Source of the DNA: Elephas maximus indicus
Lineage: Eukaryota > Chordata > Mammalia > Proboscidea > Elephantidae
Reading direction: 5' to 3'
Length of the DNA stretch: 64,000 nucleotides
Assembly (NCBI RefSeq): GCF_024166365.1
Contig: NC_064820.1
Location: forward strand, 61,047,501-61,111,500
Positions 43,531 to 54,422 of the stretch are shown piece after piece (positions within the stretch are counted from its first letter, which is position 1; each line of letters begins with the position of its first letter). The notes below the pieces were generated by a model. That model saw only the letters and a program-made list of their open reading frames with translations. It was not told where the DNA came from and did not search any database. The translations under genes and the position numbers were made by a program.

Positions 43531-44287
43531 GGGCGGATGATACCTTGTTCATCTCAGTTCTGTGGAAAGAGAATCTGTCCCCCTTTTTTGGAATCACTCT
43601 TTCTGTGGTTTACAAGACGGGCTCGGAACCTTCCACCCCCTCAGTGTTGGGAGAAACCTGTTTTCTTAATTCAAGGAAATGAGAATCTACACGTTGATCC
43701 CACTGCTCCCCATGGAAGCGGGGAAGGCTCACCCTGTGGCGAATTTAAGAAACGTTCTTGCCCCACTTCTCATCCACCTTTCTACCCTCAGTGGGGAAAA
43801 TATGCCTCTTTTGGATATTCTAATTTAGAGGGTCCGTCTTGCTTTCTATATCTCCAGGTCCCTAAGCTACCTTTACTAATGCTTCGTGGCAGCACACCTG
43901 TTTGTCCGTTTTCCTTGGATAGGAAATAGAGAAGACTTTTTATAAGTTTGTGTGTGAATTTTATAGTTTTAATATTTACTCAAAAAGTATAAGAAAGCTA
44001 GCTTATATAACGTCCTCAGGTATTATATCCGCACCCTCTTCCCCAGTTCAAATCAGTACTTGTCCGTGTAACACCATCACCCACCTTTTCTCCTCTCTAC
44101 TCTGAAGTCTTTTTCATTTAGTAGACTTTTACTGGATGTTTGCTTGGGCAAAGTCCTTTTCCAGGACCCCAGTAGAAATATACAGAAGCAAATTTTTCTC
44201 CAGAGATTGACTCATTAGGATAGGGATTGATTTTTAGCTCAAAATCAAAGCTCAGTGTGTAATTTTTTTTTTTAATAACTTTTGCAG
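43531..44287. other. Putative intron 1, proximal part
   Basis: Unique, repeat-free sequence. The 188-codon plus-strand open frame at 43,363-43,929 overlaps the island edge, shows no domain and has no start context I trust. Confidence 0.45.
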
Positions 44288-44540
44288 GTGATTGAATTAC
44301 TCCTATATGAAGATCATCTAGGTTTTGTGTAAAAGGCCTTGGATATTTGAAGTGGCCTTTTGGAATTACAATGGTTTTGGATATTTTTGCCACAGAAGTT
44401 TATTAAAATTGGGAAGAATCATCTCTGAAGTGAATTGATAACAGTGAACAATTCAAGCTACTTACAAAGAGACCAGGCATTTCTTCAGTATTTTGGTTCA
44501 AACGGATTATATAACTGGTTAAAGTATTTCAGCTGGTGGA
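44288..44540 (+). other. Possible alternative 5' exon (acceptor seen, no clear donor)
   Basis: An excellent acceptor, a T-rich tract then AATAACTTTTGCAG, ends at 44,287. The sequence after it has stops in all plus frames, so any exon would be untranslated. I could not choose a donor; the end given is a placeholder for the unique sequence inspected. Confidence 0.25.
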
Positions 44541-45385
44541 ATTATTTGTTTCTTACCCCTTCCCCCTGTTGGTGTTCTTCAGCCAAAACTGTAAGATATG
44601 TTTGATTTGTGTACTGAGTAGTTCCACAGTTTCAAATTACTCTTTAAATATTGCTGAAGTTTCGTGGTAGTTTATTTTTACCTTTATTAAAAGTTTTAGG
44701 AATTTTCGATCTCAGTCCTTTTCATATCACAATGGGACAGCTTCTCTAAATCAAGACATTGAAAGAATACAGAGTTTTTTTCCTTTTATCTTTTATTTAC
44801 GTGAAAATTTAAGATGTTGCAGTTTTCCAGCAGCATAGTAGTATTGAGATAGCTGTGTGTCTCCCTGTATATGCTGATGTTTAGGAATGCTCTTCAGATG
44901 TGAAATTTTGTTTTTGCTTTTTGGCTCATAAATTGGATATTTCACGTGGAGTGGATAAGTACAACAGTGACAAGTACATGGAATAATAAAGAAGACAGGC
45001 CTCAGAAGACTTTATAATCTTAAATTCAAGAAACTTGGCTAATTCTAGAAATACCATATGAAAACTTTACAGAAGTATGGGTAGCTGACTTGAAGAAACT
45101 CTATGTCAAATAGTCATAGGTTAAGTATTTTCAAAGAACTTGGAAATTATTTCAGAGGATACAAAATAAAAAAACAAACTGGAAAACATAAAGATTACAG
45201 GGGAAAAACCAACACCTTCCTGTGCAGTCCTGTTGAAATTTGTAAGTACTATTTGGTGAGTGAATTAAATGTTTGTTTGTAAACTGTAATGAGAGTCATG
45301 TTTATCCTGTACTATTTTTTTTTTTATTCTTGGAAGCCTTTCAGTTTCTTGCGGTAATATTGCTTGGCTTCTTTTTCCTGGACAG

Positions 45386-45433
45386 CCTGAAAACAACTGT
45401 TAATGACCATTATCTGAGTAAATTAAAATGCAG
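45386..45433 (+). other. Candidate exon containing a start codon
   Basis: Acceptor TGGCTTCTTTTTCCTGGACAG ends at 45,385 and donor CAG|GTAAGA follows 45,433, giving 48 bases that end AAAATGCAG. The ATG has A at -3, so it could be the translation start, with two codons before the intron. A second acceptor at 45,344 (GCCTTTCAG) would give 89 bases. Both splice signals are strong, but nothing here proves use. Confidence 0.4.
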
Positions 45434-47059
45434 GTAAGAAAGATGCAGGAATATTTCAGATTCAGACAGTCCTAAGTTATAAATTTTTTGTGCCCTTAAA
45501 GGAAAACTGTATAATCAGAATGCACCACAGGGTTTATAGAGAAATAGATCGGTAGGAAGGTAGGAAAAAAATATTTCATGTGTTTTGAGTTTACATTTTC
45601 AATGTGAGGAATGATTGTAGTTTGGTGTTCCAGTTTACAGTTATGTAGTTGTTTAAAATACATTGTAGGTCTTAGTTTTTAATCTGATGTTTCATGAAGT
45701 AGCTTGTTTTAAGGTATAACCTTTCCTAACATTTTAATCCATTATAGAAATTAAGTTTTTGAAAGTTTGTTGAAGTGGTTTTGTATTTAAAATTGTTCCT
45801 TAAGATTTTAGTTCCAAAGAGAAACAAACAACAACAACAAAAATAATAAACATTACCAGGAGCAGAAACCGAGAAGAACTGAGCAAAGTGCATTAAGAAC
45901 TTTTAAAATAACAAGAAAAGAATGACTATACTTCTTTTCCTCCAAGGAAGGTTATGCTGACTTATAAACAAAATAAAGCTTTTAAAAAAGTTGTAAATAT
46001 CAATTGTTGTAATAGAAATCCTTTTGACAAACAAGAGACTTGTCTTTTAATGATACTTGTATTTTGCAGAATTAAATAGTGTTTTTAGCTAACATTAGTT
46101 ATGACGTTTAGTTTTTCAGTGATTCAGGCGTTTAGTGTTTACTGTTTTTTAAAAAAAATTCACTACAGTCTGTCTTTTAAGCAAATGAATATTAGTAAGG
46201 AGATTAACTAAAATTAATCTGAGTATTTTATTTAACTATTTGAGATAAAAGGAGGTGACTTTTGAATGCTTTAGCAAAGTTTTTAATAATTTGTCAGTTG
46301 CTCTCATTTCGAAACAACTTCTTTTGCTAAACTGCTGAATCCTGTTAACTCACTTAGAGCAAAAGAGGTAGTAGAGTCCAAAAGAATGTAGGTATTCATA
46401 TATTCATGTATTGAATTTATTTTCTGAACTAAAATTGAGATTAGAGAGTTCAGTAATTATTTCTCATAATAGATTAGGTTGTATGTGTTTCTCTGTAAGA
46501 GTTGTGTGTAGTACTTCTAATGGAGTTTTCACCTGGATTTATATGAAAATGTGGCAAGAACGCCTTCTTCCCTTTACTTGGGAAGCCTATTTTATGCATT
46601 CCTCAATTAGTGGGTTCTCAAGTTCTTTGGTAATATGCACCTTAAATGTGATTAAGAAGTTGAACTGAAAATGAATGACCTTTATTCATAGAGAAGGACC
46701 ACATTACATTTATCATTTGTGATTGTTTTCCTTTAAATTGCTTGATATCCCAAGCTGTAATGTCAGGATAAAGATTACTCCAGAGACAAAGGGTTTTAAC
46801 AGTTAACTTTAATCCTTGAATAGTCTAACATTTGTGAACTTTGCTTAGTAATTGTTCAAGGATAGATTCACTTACTTGAATGTTTTGTTAAGTACTTCTA
46901 ATTGATTTTTTGGAGATCGAAATATATAGTACCACTATTTAGTAATTGGAGCAATGGCCAAGCTGCTTTTCCCCACGGAAGTATCCCTTTTTCCTTCTTT
47001 CTACCTCCCCTCCTATTTTTTTTCCTTCTGCTTTTTGTCTCCTATGCCTAAACTACGTC
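45434..47059. other. Putative intron, unique sequence
   Basis: No nameable repeat apart from short ACAACAACAA at 45,828. No convincing exon. Confidence 0.45.
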
Positions 47060-47318
47060 TGCAAATAATAATGGCTAAAGTTTGTAGATGATGTTTGTGT
47101 TACTTGTTTTGCTGTGTACTTTACATGGTATATCTTAATTCTTATAATAGTCCTACGAGGAAAGTTGTTATAGTTACAGTGGTAAAGATGAGAAATGTAA
47201 GATTTAGGGAGGTTGGACTTGGGAGAAAGTTACTTGGTTAGGATGCGATTGGAGGCTTGACCAAGTCTCCAGGCACGGACTCTAGAGCTCATACTCTTAA
47301 CCATTAGGCCATACTTGG
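47060..47318 (-). repeat. MIR SINE (antisense)
   Basis: GTGTACTTTACATGGTATAT, TATAATAGTCCTACGAGGAA, GTAAAGATGAGAAATG and CATACTCTTAACCATTAGGC reproduce the antisense MIR order to the tRNA-like head. Confidence 0.75.
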
Positions 47319-48801
47319 ACTGCCTCCTTGTGGATTTTATTTCACCAAACTCATTATGTTTGAGCGGTATCCCTGGCATTTTTTTTTTCTTTCTGTATAC
47401 TGCTTCTCTTCGGTTAACTTCGATTTCTAACTACTAAGGGAACTTGGAGCTAAGAGGAAACTACCGTTAGTTTTCTAATTTGTTAGTAGCTACTTGAATG
47501 CTAACATTTTAACTAAAAATTAAAGTGGTTTGGGATTATATTCGGATCTCATTCGTGCATAGCTTCTTTGAACAGGTATGGTGCTAAATGGATATTTTGT
47601 TTTTACTTTTTCTAGTTTTCCAGCTGAGAATGCTGTATGGATTTTTTATGTGTAAAGTGGCTAACACTTCAAAATTTAGAAAGGGAGGAAAAGTTAGGAA
47701 AGAATTAGTGAGGAGGATGAAGAAAAAAAATTGGGAGAGTTCTAGGACAAGGGAATATGGATAGGAACCTCTAGTCTGAAAGTAAAATAAGCAAGTGAAG
47801 ATAGAGCCTAAACCCAGAACAGATTATATAATTGTCTTTGCTTCAACCAACTTCTGTTTCACTTTTGTTAAAAATGTTTAGTTGTCTAGATCCAAGTAAG
47901 GCAGTGATGCCGAAAAAGGGTAATGGCCGGGAGTTAGAAAGGAGACTTTTGGTTTAGAATATGAATGGTAGAAAAGGGCCTTTTTTTTTTAACCTTGTAT
48001 ATTGACCTAACTTTTTTTGCCCTTAGTTTTCTTCACTAAACTGATTGAAATATTGTATACGAAGGCTTTGTTAATTGTGAAGTGTAATACAGAAAGTTTT
48101 ATTCTTATCCTAATATTTTAAGATTCTGCTTAATGCATTTCATATGCCAGACTAATATTTTTCATATTCTGTCAAGCTTTTCCTTTGATCTCATTTCTGT
48201 TAATGGTTTAACCTGTATTCCATTCATGCTAACCTGAAATTGTGTCTTTGACATCTCCCTTACGTTTATGACGCATAACTTTGCCTCCCAACATCCAAAT
48301 TCAGTAAGGCAATAACCTACTAACTCATCTCCTTGCCTACAGTCTCATTCTCTCCTCCCAGCGGTCGGTCCTGTAACCAGAAAACGCACTTAAAATATAG
48401 CCCTTGATTTTGTTAGTTTAGCAGCTCTTAGGATAGTGTATTTGGCATAATTGGGGCAGGGGACAGATTGGAAGGAGACATACTCCCTTCCCTATCCACC
48501 CCTCCAACATTTTAAAATGTTTTACATGACAGAAGTTATTAACATTAATTCTTTTTGGCTACATGGATGGGTGTGGGAGACAGTTGTTCATGTGAATTCT
48601 TTGAAATTGATAATTTTGTGGGCACTTACATATGTTTTTCTGGGGAGTTAGATCTATTACTTTCAGCAAGACACTCACTGGAAACAATATGTTAAGAATT
48701 ACTGCTAAACCTTTGTGGTTGAGCCTCGTTTTTCAATTTTTCCTGCTTTCCTTTTTCCTTATCGTCATCTGCCCATCAGAATAGCTAAAGGCTTCTGCTC
48801 T
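47319..48801. other. Putative intron, unassigned
   Basis: No repeat or exon that I can support. Confidence 0.4.
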
Positions 48802-48898
48802 ATATCCCTACAAATAATTGCTAATTTTTGCATGTTCTTGTTCAAGATATCCCTACAAATAATTGCTAATTTTTGCATGTTCTTGTTCAAGATATCCC
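48802..48898. repeat. Perfect 45-bp tandem duplication
   Basis: The 45-base unit starting ATATCCCTACAAATAATTGC is repeated without a mismatch at 48,802-48,846 and 48,847-48,891, plus seven bases of a third unit. Confidence 0.97.
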
Positions 48899-49326
48899 AC
48901 TCAGTTTCCTGTTCTTAAGTCCTCTTTTTGTCCATAGGTTGGTGCATTGCTTTTGATCTTTTATTTTCTGCCCTTTAATTCAGTTTTCAAATGAGGTTTT
49001 TTAAGACCACATTTAATTTTTTTCCATTGTTTTTTCTTTTTTTTTTAAAAGCAAGAATTGAGTTTTTAAAACCTTAGTTGATGAGGTTATGTTTCCATTG
49101 ATACTCAGAATTTGTAAATAACATTTTTAAAAATTCTTAAATGAAAAAGTTTTTAGGAATAGTTATCTTTAGTACACATGCATACTAGTAACAAAGTAAG
49201 TTAGCTTGTTTTAATTTTCATTGAGCAGAAATATACATTCTTTTAATTAATGAATTTATTTATTTTTTAAACAACAAATACTTGTTATTTCTTACAGTTT
49301 CTGTGGGTCAGGAATTTGGGAACAGC
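48899..49326. other. Putative intron, AT-rich, unassigned
   Basis: T/A homopolymer tracts at 49,018-49,048; nothing else seen. Confidence 0.4.
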
Positions 49327-49341
49327 TTAGCTGAGTGGAAT

Positions 49342-49513
49342 GGAAACCCTGGTAGCGAAGTGGTTAAGTGCTACGGCTGCTAACCAAGAGGTCCGCAGTT
49401 CAAATCTGCCAGGCGCCCCTTGGAAACTCTATGGGACAGTTCTACTCTGTCCTACAGGGTCGCTGTGAGTCGGAATCGACTCGACTGTAGTGGGTTTGGT
49501 TTTGGTTTTTGGT
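49342..49513 (+). repeat. AfroSINE with 12-bp target duplication (sense)
   Basis: GGAAACCCTGGTAGCGAAGT, CGCAGTTCAAATCTGCC, GAGTCGGAATCGACTCGACT and a GGTTTGGTTTTGG tail. TTAGCTGAGTGG occurs at 49,327-49,338 and 49,514-49,525. It is the first SINE right of the promoter. Confidence 0.96.
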
Positions 49514-50131
49514 TTAGCTGAGTGGTTCTAGCTCTCTCAGGTCTTTCATAAAGTCTTAATCAAAATGTTGGTCAGGGCTGTAGTCATCTAAAGACTAGAG
49601 GATCTGTTTCAAAAATGGTACAGTCATGGGGCACACTGCTAGGATGGTGCGCTCATGATGCTGGCTGTTAGACTAGGGGACTCTATTCCTTACCATCTGG
49701 ACCTCTCCACAGAGCTGCTTGAGTCTGTGGCATGGCAGCTGCATTCTTCCAGAGCAAGTGATCTGAGAGAGAGCAAGGTAGAGAGAAGCAGTGGTTTTAA
49801 TGAACTAGCCTGAGAAGTCACTTCTGCCACATTCTGTTAGAAGCAAGTCACTAAGTCTAGCTTACAATCAAGGGGAAGGGAATTAGTTCCACCTTTTGTC
49901 AGATAGTTTGTAGACATATTTAAAACAACAATAGTTGAAGTGATCCTTCACAATTAGTAATTGTCCCCACAATTAGCCAAATGCTTACCCCACAGATAAC
50001 GAGGTTGGGTTCATATCATATGTAAGACGTTAGTTGCCACCGAGTCAATGCTCTAAACGTATATGGACTTAGGAAATTTAAACCTTTCCACCTTTCTAGC
50101 CACTTGAAGAGATGTGGAGGTAAGGTTTTTT

Positions 50132-50198
50132 TTTTTTTTTTTAAATTAACTTTTATTAAGCTTCAAGTAAACATTTACAAATCCAATCAGGCTGTCAC
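50132..50198 (-). mobile_element. Very short L1 3'-end insertion with 20-bp target duplication
   Basis: About 67 bases: T run, then TTTTATTAAGCTTCAAGTAA, ATCCAATCAG and GCTGTCAC, identical in kind to the start of the L1 at 11,834. The duplication ATGTGGAGGTAAGGTTTTTT lies at 50,112-50,131 and 50,199-50,218. Confidence 0.95.
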
Positions 50199-50261
50199 AT
50201 GTGGAGGTAAGGTTTTTTGTTTGTTTACTTTAGTCTCCCAATCAGTGTAATGAGTGAATTT

Positions 50262-50475
50262 TAACAACTAGTATTTATCCATGCTTAGCATGTGCCAGAC
50301 AGTGTTCTAAGTCTTATTAAGTGTATTAACTTGTTAATCCTCATAGACATTGGGGAAAGGGCCTATTGTTAATCCTCATCAGATGAGAAAATGAAGGCGC
50401 AGAGATTTTAAGCAGTTTTCCAAGGTCACACAAGCCAGTAAGTGATACTTCTGAACCCATATCGTTTACTGTTAC
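50262..50475 (-). repeat. MIR SINE (antisense)
   Basis: AGCATGTGCCAGACAGTGTT, TTAATCCTCATAGACATTGG, CAGATGAGAAAATGAAGGCG and TCCAAGGTCACACAAGCCAG. Confidence 0.88.
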
Positions 50476-50928
50476 CCATTATGGTCCATAGTTACAGTTT
50501 TTAAGGTCATAATGTGAGAAAAGTAAAATAATACTGTTTGGGAAATTTGGAAGGTATTTTCTTCTTAGCTGTTTATATTTCTCTTTAAGTTTTATTTTTG
50601 TTAACGATATAATGAATGACTTGATTATAATTAATCTTCGCGTGGTTTGTCCTCATTCAGGAATGTTTTCCTCTTGGATCACTTTGAAACTAATATTTGT
50701 ATAGTATTTTAGTTTACAGACTGCTTTTCCTAATTTCCAGGTGAAATAAGTGCTGTTTCTGTTTATTGGTTTAAGAAACTGGCAAGAGCCAGAATTTGAA
50801 CTGTTGATGTGTATTCTTCTGTTACAGGTAACTTCCTTAGCATTGTGTGTTGTGGCTCTTACTCTAGAGCAGTGCTGTTTAGCAGAACTTTCTGAAATAA
50901 TGGAAATATCCCATGTCTGTGCTGTTCA
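50476..50928. other. Putative intron, unassigned
   Basis: No supported exon or repeat. Confidence 0.4.
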
Positions 50929-50930
50929 CC

Positions 50931-51102
50931 GGAAACCCTGGTGGCCTAGTGGCTAAGAGCTCAGCTGCTAACCAAAAGGTCAGCAGTTCGAGTTCACCGG
51001 GCGCTCCTTGGAAACCCTATGGGGCAGTTCTGCTCTGTCCTGTAGGGTCGCTCTGAGTCGGAATCAACTTGATGGCAACAGGTTTGGGTTTTTTTTTTTT
51101 AA
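50931..51102 (+). repeat. AfroSINE with 9-bp target duplication (sense)
   Basis: GGAAACCCTGGTGGCCTAGT, CAGCAGTTCGAGTTCACC, GAGTCGGAATCAACTTGATG and a T-rich tail. TGCTGTTCA at 50,920-50,928 and 51,103-51,111. Confidence 0.95.
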
Positions 51103-51474
51103 TGCTGTTCAACAGGGTAGTCACAAGCGATATTCATTATTGAGCATTTGAAATATGGCTAGTGTGAGTAAGGCACTGAACTTTAAATTTTATTCGTTTA
51201 AAGTTAAATGGCAACATGTAGCCATATTGGATAGCAGCTCTAGAGGAGTAGTATGGAATGCAGTCAGATCCATGCAGTCAGGTTCATACACCTTTTATGC
51301 CAAGTACATTAAAAAATCCCCTTTAGTATTCTGAAATCAAATACCTTATGCACATAAGTCAACATAATGCATATGGATATCTAGTTGTCCGAGTACCATT
51401 TGTTAAAAGACATTGTTTGCTGTTGAATTCCTTGATACCTCTGTTGGAAATCAGTTGACTATATGTGTGTGCAG

Positions 51475-51475
<1 letters not shown>

Positions 51476-51508
<33 letters not shown>
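51476..51508. repeat. (CA)n microsatellite
   Basis: About 16 CA units, preceded by ATGTGTGTGCAGCT, so the flank can fold back on it. Confidence 0.98.
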
Positions 51509-51510
<2 letters not shown>

Positions 51511-51766
51511 ACGTTCTTACGCCAGTTCCATGGAACACTAGTCCATGAATATAAATGATAACATTTGACTTGTTATTTTTGCTTTATTTTAAAATCTGAT
51601 AGACCTCTTAATGTTTGCTAAAATCTTTTATAGGAAATTTGGTGTAAAAGGGGAAATTGTTTGGCATGTGCAAAAGGACCAATAATGCTAGAGCAATTCA
51701 TGGAGCAACCTTGAATTGGTTTGAATGGCTTGAAGTGTTAGGTATTATCCAAATTATACTTACACA

Positions 51767-51830
51767 CAGTTCTACCCTGCAATATGTCAGGTTGCTATGA
51801 CTTAGAATCTACAGTACGTTTTTGGTTTTT
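51767..51830 (+). repeat. AfroSINE tail fragment (sense)
   Basis: CACAGTTCTACCCTGCAATA and GGTTGCTATGACTTAGAATC with a TTTTTGGTTTTT end; the head is missing or beyond recognition. Confidence 0.7.
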
Positions 51831-51844
51831 ACCGCTAGACTTGT

Positions 51845-52435
51845 GCAAACCACCATCTTCTCATCTGAACTACTGCTAACTTTTTTCATGCCCCATTATT
51901 GTGCTCCAGTAGTTCATTATCCACAGAGCAGCCAGAGTGATCCTTTTAAAAATGGTAGATCATACCATTTTTCTGCTTAAAACCATCTAGTGGCCTCCCA
52001 CTGAACTTAAAAATAACATATGCATTGTTTGCCCCCTTCCATTCTCTGCAGCCTTTTTTGCTGTCTTCTGGTCATTTTGCCTTTGGCCTTTCTCTTCCAT
52101 AAGCACATCCAGGCATTTTCCTTCCTGTCTTAGGGCCTTTATGTTTGTTCTCTCTTTCTGGAATTTTGGAATACTCTTTTTCTGTTCTTTCCATGTTAAC
52201 TCAATTTTAGCTCAAATGTTATCTTGTCTGAGAGAGACTTTTTCTAACCATTCTGTGCAAAGTGGGCCATCCCCTTCCTGTACCCTTTGATTTCTCTCAT
52301 TACTCTGTTATCCTATTCATTTCATTCAAAACACAGTGCATAATTTTCTTGTTCACTCTTTTTTACCCCTCTTTATCATGAGGGCAAGGACCTTGTGTCA
52401 TTTGTTTATTGTTGCATTCTCAGTGCAGTTAATTC
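51845..52435 (+). repeat. LINE L2 3' part
   Basis: CCAGAGTGATCCTTTTAAAA, CTTAAAACCATCTAGTGGCC, TTAGCTCAAATGTTATCTTG, ATGAGGGCAAGGACCTTGTG, in L2 order. Confidence 0.82.
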
Positions 52436-53081
52436 CAGAGTAAAAGACTTATTATTAACATCTTAGATAATTTAGCTTTATCCCCTCCTCCCCGCATATC
52501 CACTTGTTATGTTTTATTATAGAGCTGCTTGAGGACTAGTTAAAATTTGTTATGGGATTATTCCTAGCTGAATCGATTTGTTAGATCATTTAGGAGGTGT
52601 TTTATCTGCCTACGCTTAATTTTTGTTACACAAGCTTCTAGTCCCTTTGCCAGTTTCAAAGCTAGCTTTGGATTTGCTATTAGCTTTCTGAAGGGACTGC
52701 CTGATAAAGATGTCTTTGCTATGACCCTTGCCTTTAAAAATTTCACCCAATTTGAACTGTTGAGTCAGAGGGATGGAAACCTAGTTAAAATGTCCTCTCA
52801 GATTTAAAAACGTCTAAAACACATTTATCTTCAGGTTTTGAGGAATTCATTGAAATATGTGGGTGAATAGAATTTTTAGGCTCCTATTTTCAGAAATTAA
52901 GAAGGACATTCATTATCAATTATGTGAATATTATATGAACTAGTGTCTTTGAGGAAGAAACATAATGGGAAAGTGATGCAGATTTATGCCCACAAAACTT
53001 TAATTATTTTTGGTTTTACAAAATTTTTCAGTGTACTGGTAATCTTGTTCTGGTGTTGTGTAAGAAGAGCTTGTTAACTGA
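52436..53081. other. Unassigned sequence with two overlapping open frames
   Basis: Bases 52,564-52,800 are open on both strands (60 codons minus, about 78 plus); neither product is recognised. I make no gene call. Confidence 0.35.
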
Positions 53082-53231
53082 TCCCGTGCAGTGGGCTTAC
53101 TTAGTGAAGCTCCAAAAGCTGCTGAACTTGAGACTGTAATAGTATCAGGCTTGAGTGATGAAATTGCTTCTGGAACACTAGGTCGAAAACTACTTGAAAA
53201 ATGGATTCATCTGATAAATCGCATGTGTTAA
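53082..53231 (+). other. Short protein-like open segment, unidentified
   Basis: Between a TGA at 53,079 and the TAA at 53,229, one plus frame gives 49 codons reading ...GLLSEAPKAAELETVIVSGL, then SDEIASGTLGRKLLEKWIHL. The balanced, acidic/basic composition is unlike the surrounding AT-rich background. There is no ATG at its start. A T-rich tract ending TTTTTCAG lies at 53,010-53,030 upstream, so it might be an exon with its boundary misjudged, or a decayed pseudogene. I do not recognise the family. Confidence 0.3.
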
Positions 53232-53318
53232 AGACTTTTTATACAAGGTAGTTGCCCTTTAACTCAGCTGGTAGTTTCAGACTTTACACATGAATTACTC
53301 TTCTCTCTCCCACTAAAG

Positions 53319-53480
53319 GAAACCCTGGCGGCATAGCGGTTAAGTGGTACGGTTCCTAATCCAAAATGTTGGCAATTCGAATCCACCAGGTGCTCCTTGG
53401 AAACTCTGTGGGGCAGTTCTGCTCTGTCCTGTAGGGTCACTATGAGTCAGAATCAGGGCAACTCCACGACAACAGGGGTA
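53319..53480 (+). repeat. AfroSINE (sense)
   Basis: GGAAACCCTGGCGGCATAGC, GGCAATTCGAATCCACC, GGTCACTATGAGTCAGAATC. Flanks carry CCCACTAAA and TCCACTAAA, a probable target duplication. Confidence 0.93.
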
Positions 53481-53509
53481 CTTCCACTAAAAATGAGGTC
53501 CTTTTACAG

Positions 53510-54422
53510 GGTTTGATGGTAAGATTGTATGTCAGCTTGGGTGGGTCATGACTTAGTGATTTGTGGTTATGTAATGATGTAATCATCCCCCATTTTGTGA
53601 TCTGATGTGAGCAGCCAGTCATTTGAAAAGGGAGTTTCTTTGGGGGTGTGGCCTGTGTCAGTGGTGTCACTAGGGGATTGCAGGGGGTGCAGACTGTACT
53701 GGGTGATACCGTCAAAGGGGGTGATTGCTGAGTGCAAGCACTGAGTTAGCTCCTGGGCCACTATCTTAGAAGTGGTGCAAAGTTTTCAGATGGGCAAGGA
53801 CTCGGACATCACCAAGAGGAGGAGAAGGTGGGGAGCAGGGAAGCCATGGAAGGAGTGCTGGGCACAAACTCAGAGAATGGCATACCAGGAGTCGTGGGTG
53901 CTTGGCCTGCTCCCCGGTCCCCCCCACCCCGTAGAGGGGGCAGGTGATGGGTTTCGTTTGCATGTGCTATAAGCACGCACTGCTGTTTTCATTGCTGGGG
54001 GAGTTGACACCTGAGTTATCGCATTGAGTGACACCAGGCCTTGTGACACCACTGGCTTGCATCCAGTGTATATGGACATTGTGGCAAAGCTCAATCCTCT
54101 GGATCCTGCATCTGTCTCGTTACCCTTTGACCTTTGGTTCTTGGGACGTGAGTCTGCTGCCTGACCTGCAGATTTTGGGATTCCACCTCCCGCGACCCCG
54201 TGAGCCGGCAGCCTTCCCCCTGACCTGCCGATTTTGGGTTTGTCAGCCTCTGCACTGGGCAAGTAAGGAGAAGCCCCCAGCTTAACACCTGACACAGGGA
54301 TTTGGGACTTGCCAGCCTCCACAACTGCATGAGCCGTTTCCGTGAGATGAATCTCTATGATTATATATACACGCTTCACTGGTTTTGCTTCTTGAGAGAC
54401 TCCAGCCTAAGATACAGGGACA
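53510..54422 (+). mobile_element. LTR-like interspersed repeat hosting a MITE
   Basis: Starts GGGTTTGATGGTAAGATTGT and ends GAGACTCCAGCCTAAGATAC. Its 3' portion (CCTGACCTGCCGATTTTGGG type units) recalls MaLR-like LTRs. Three related ~60-bp units occur at about 54,160-54,345. The family name is uncertain. Confidence 0.55.
53659..54054. mobile_element. hAT-like MITE with terminal inverted repeats
   Basis: The left end CAGTGGTGTCACTAGG and right end CCTTGTGACACCACTG are inverted repeats with one mismatch over 16 bases. The 8-base flanks GCCTGTGT (53,651-53,658) and GCTTGCAT (54,055-54,062) agree at 5 of 8 positions, consistent with an eroded 8-bp target duplication of hAT elements. It is 396 bp with no transposase; both-strand open frames inside are not coding. 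Confidence 0.75.

Noticed and set aside
47281..47318. Possible tRNA-like segment (CTCTTAACCATTAGGC)
   Set aside because: It is the tRNA-derived head of an antisense MIR.
53870..54379. 169-codon minus-strand open frame
   Set aside because: It spans the border between a MITE and an LTR-like repeat, so it cannot be an ancestral coding unit.
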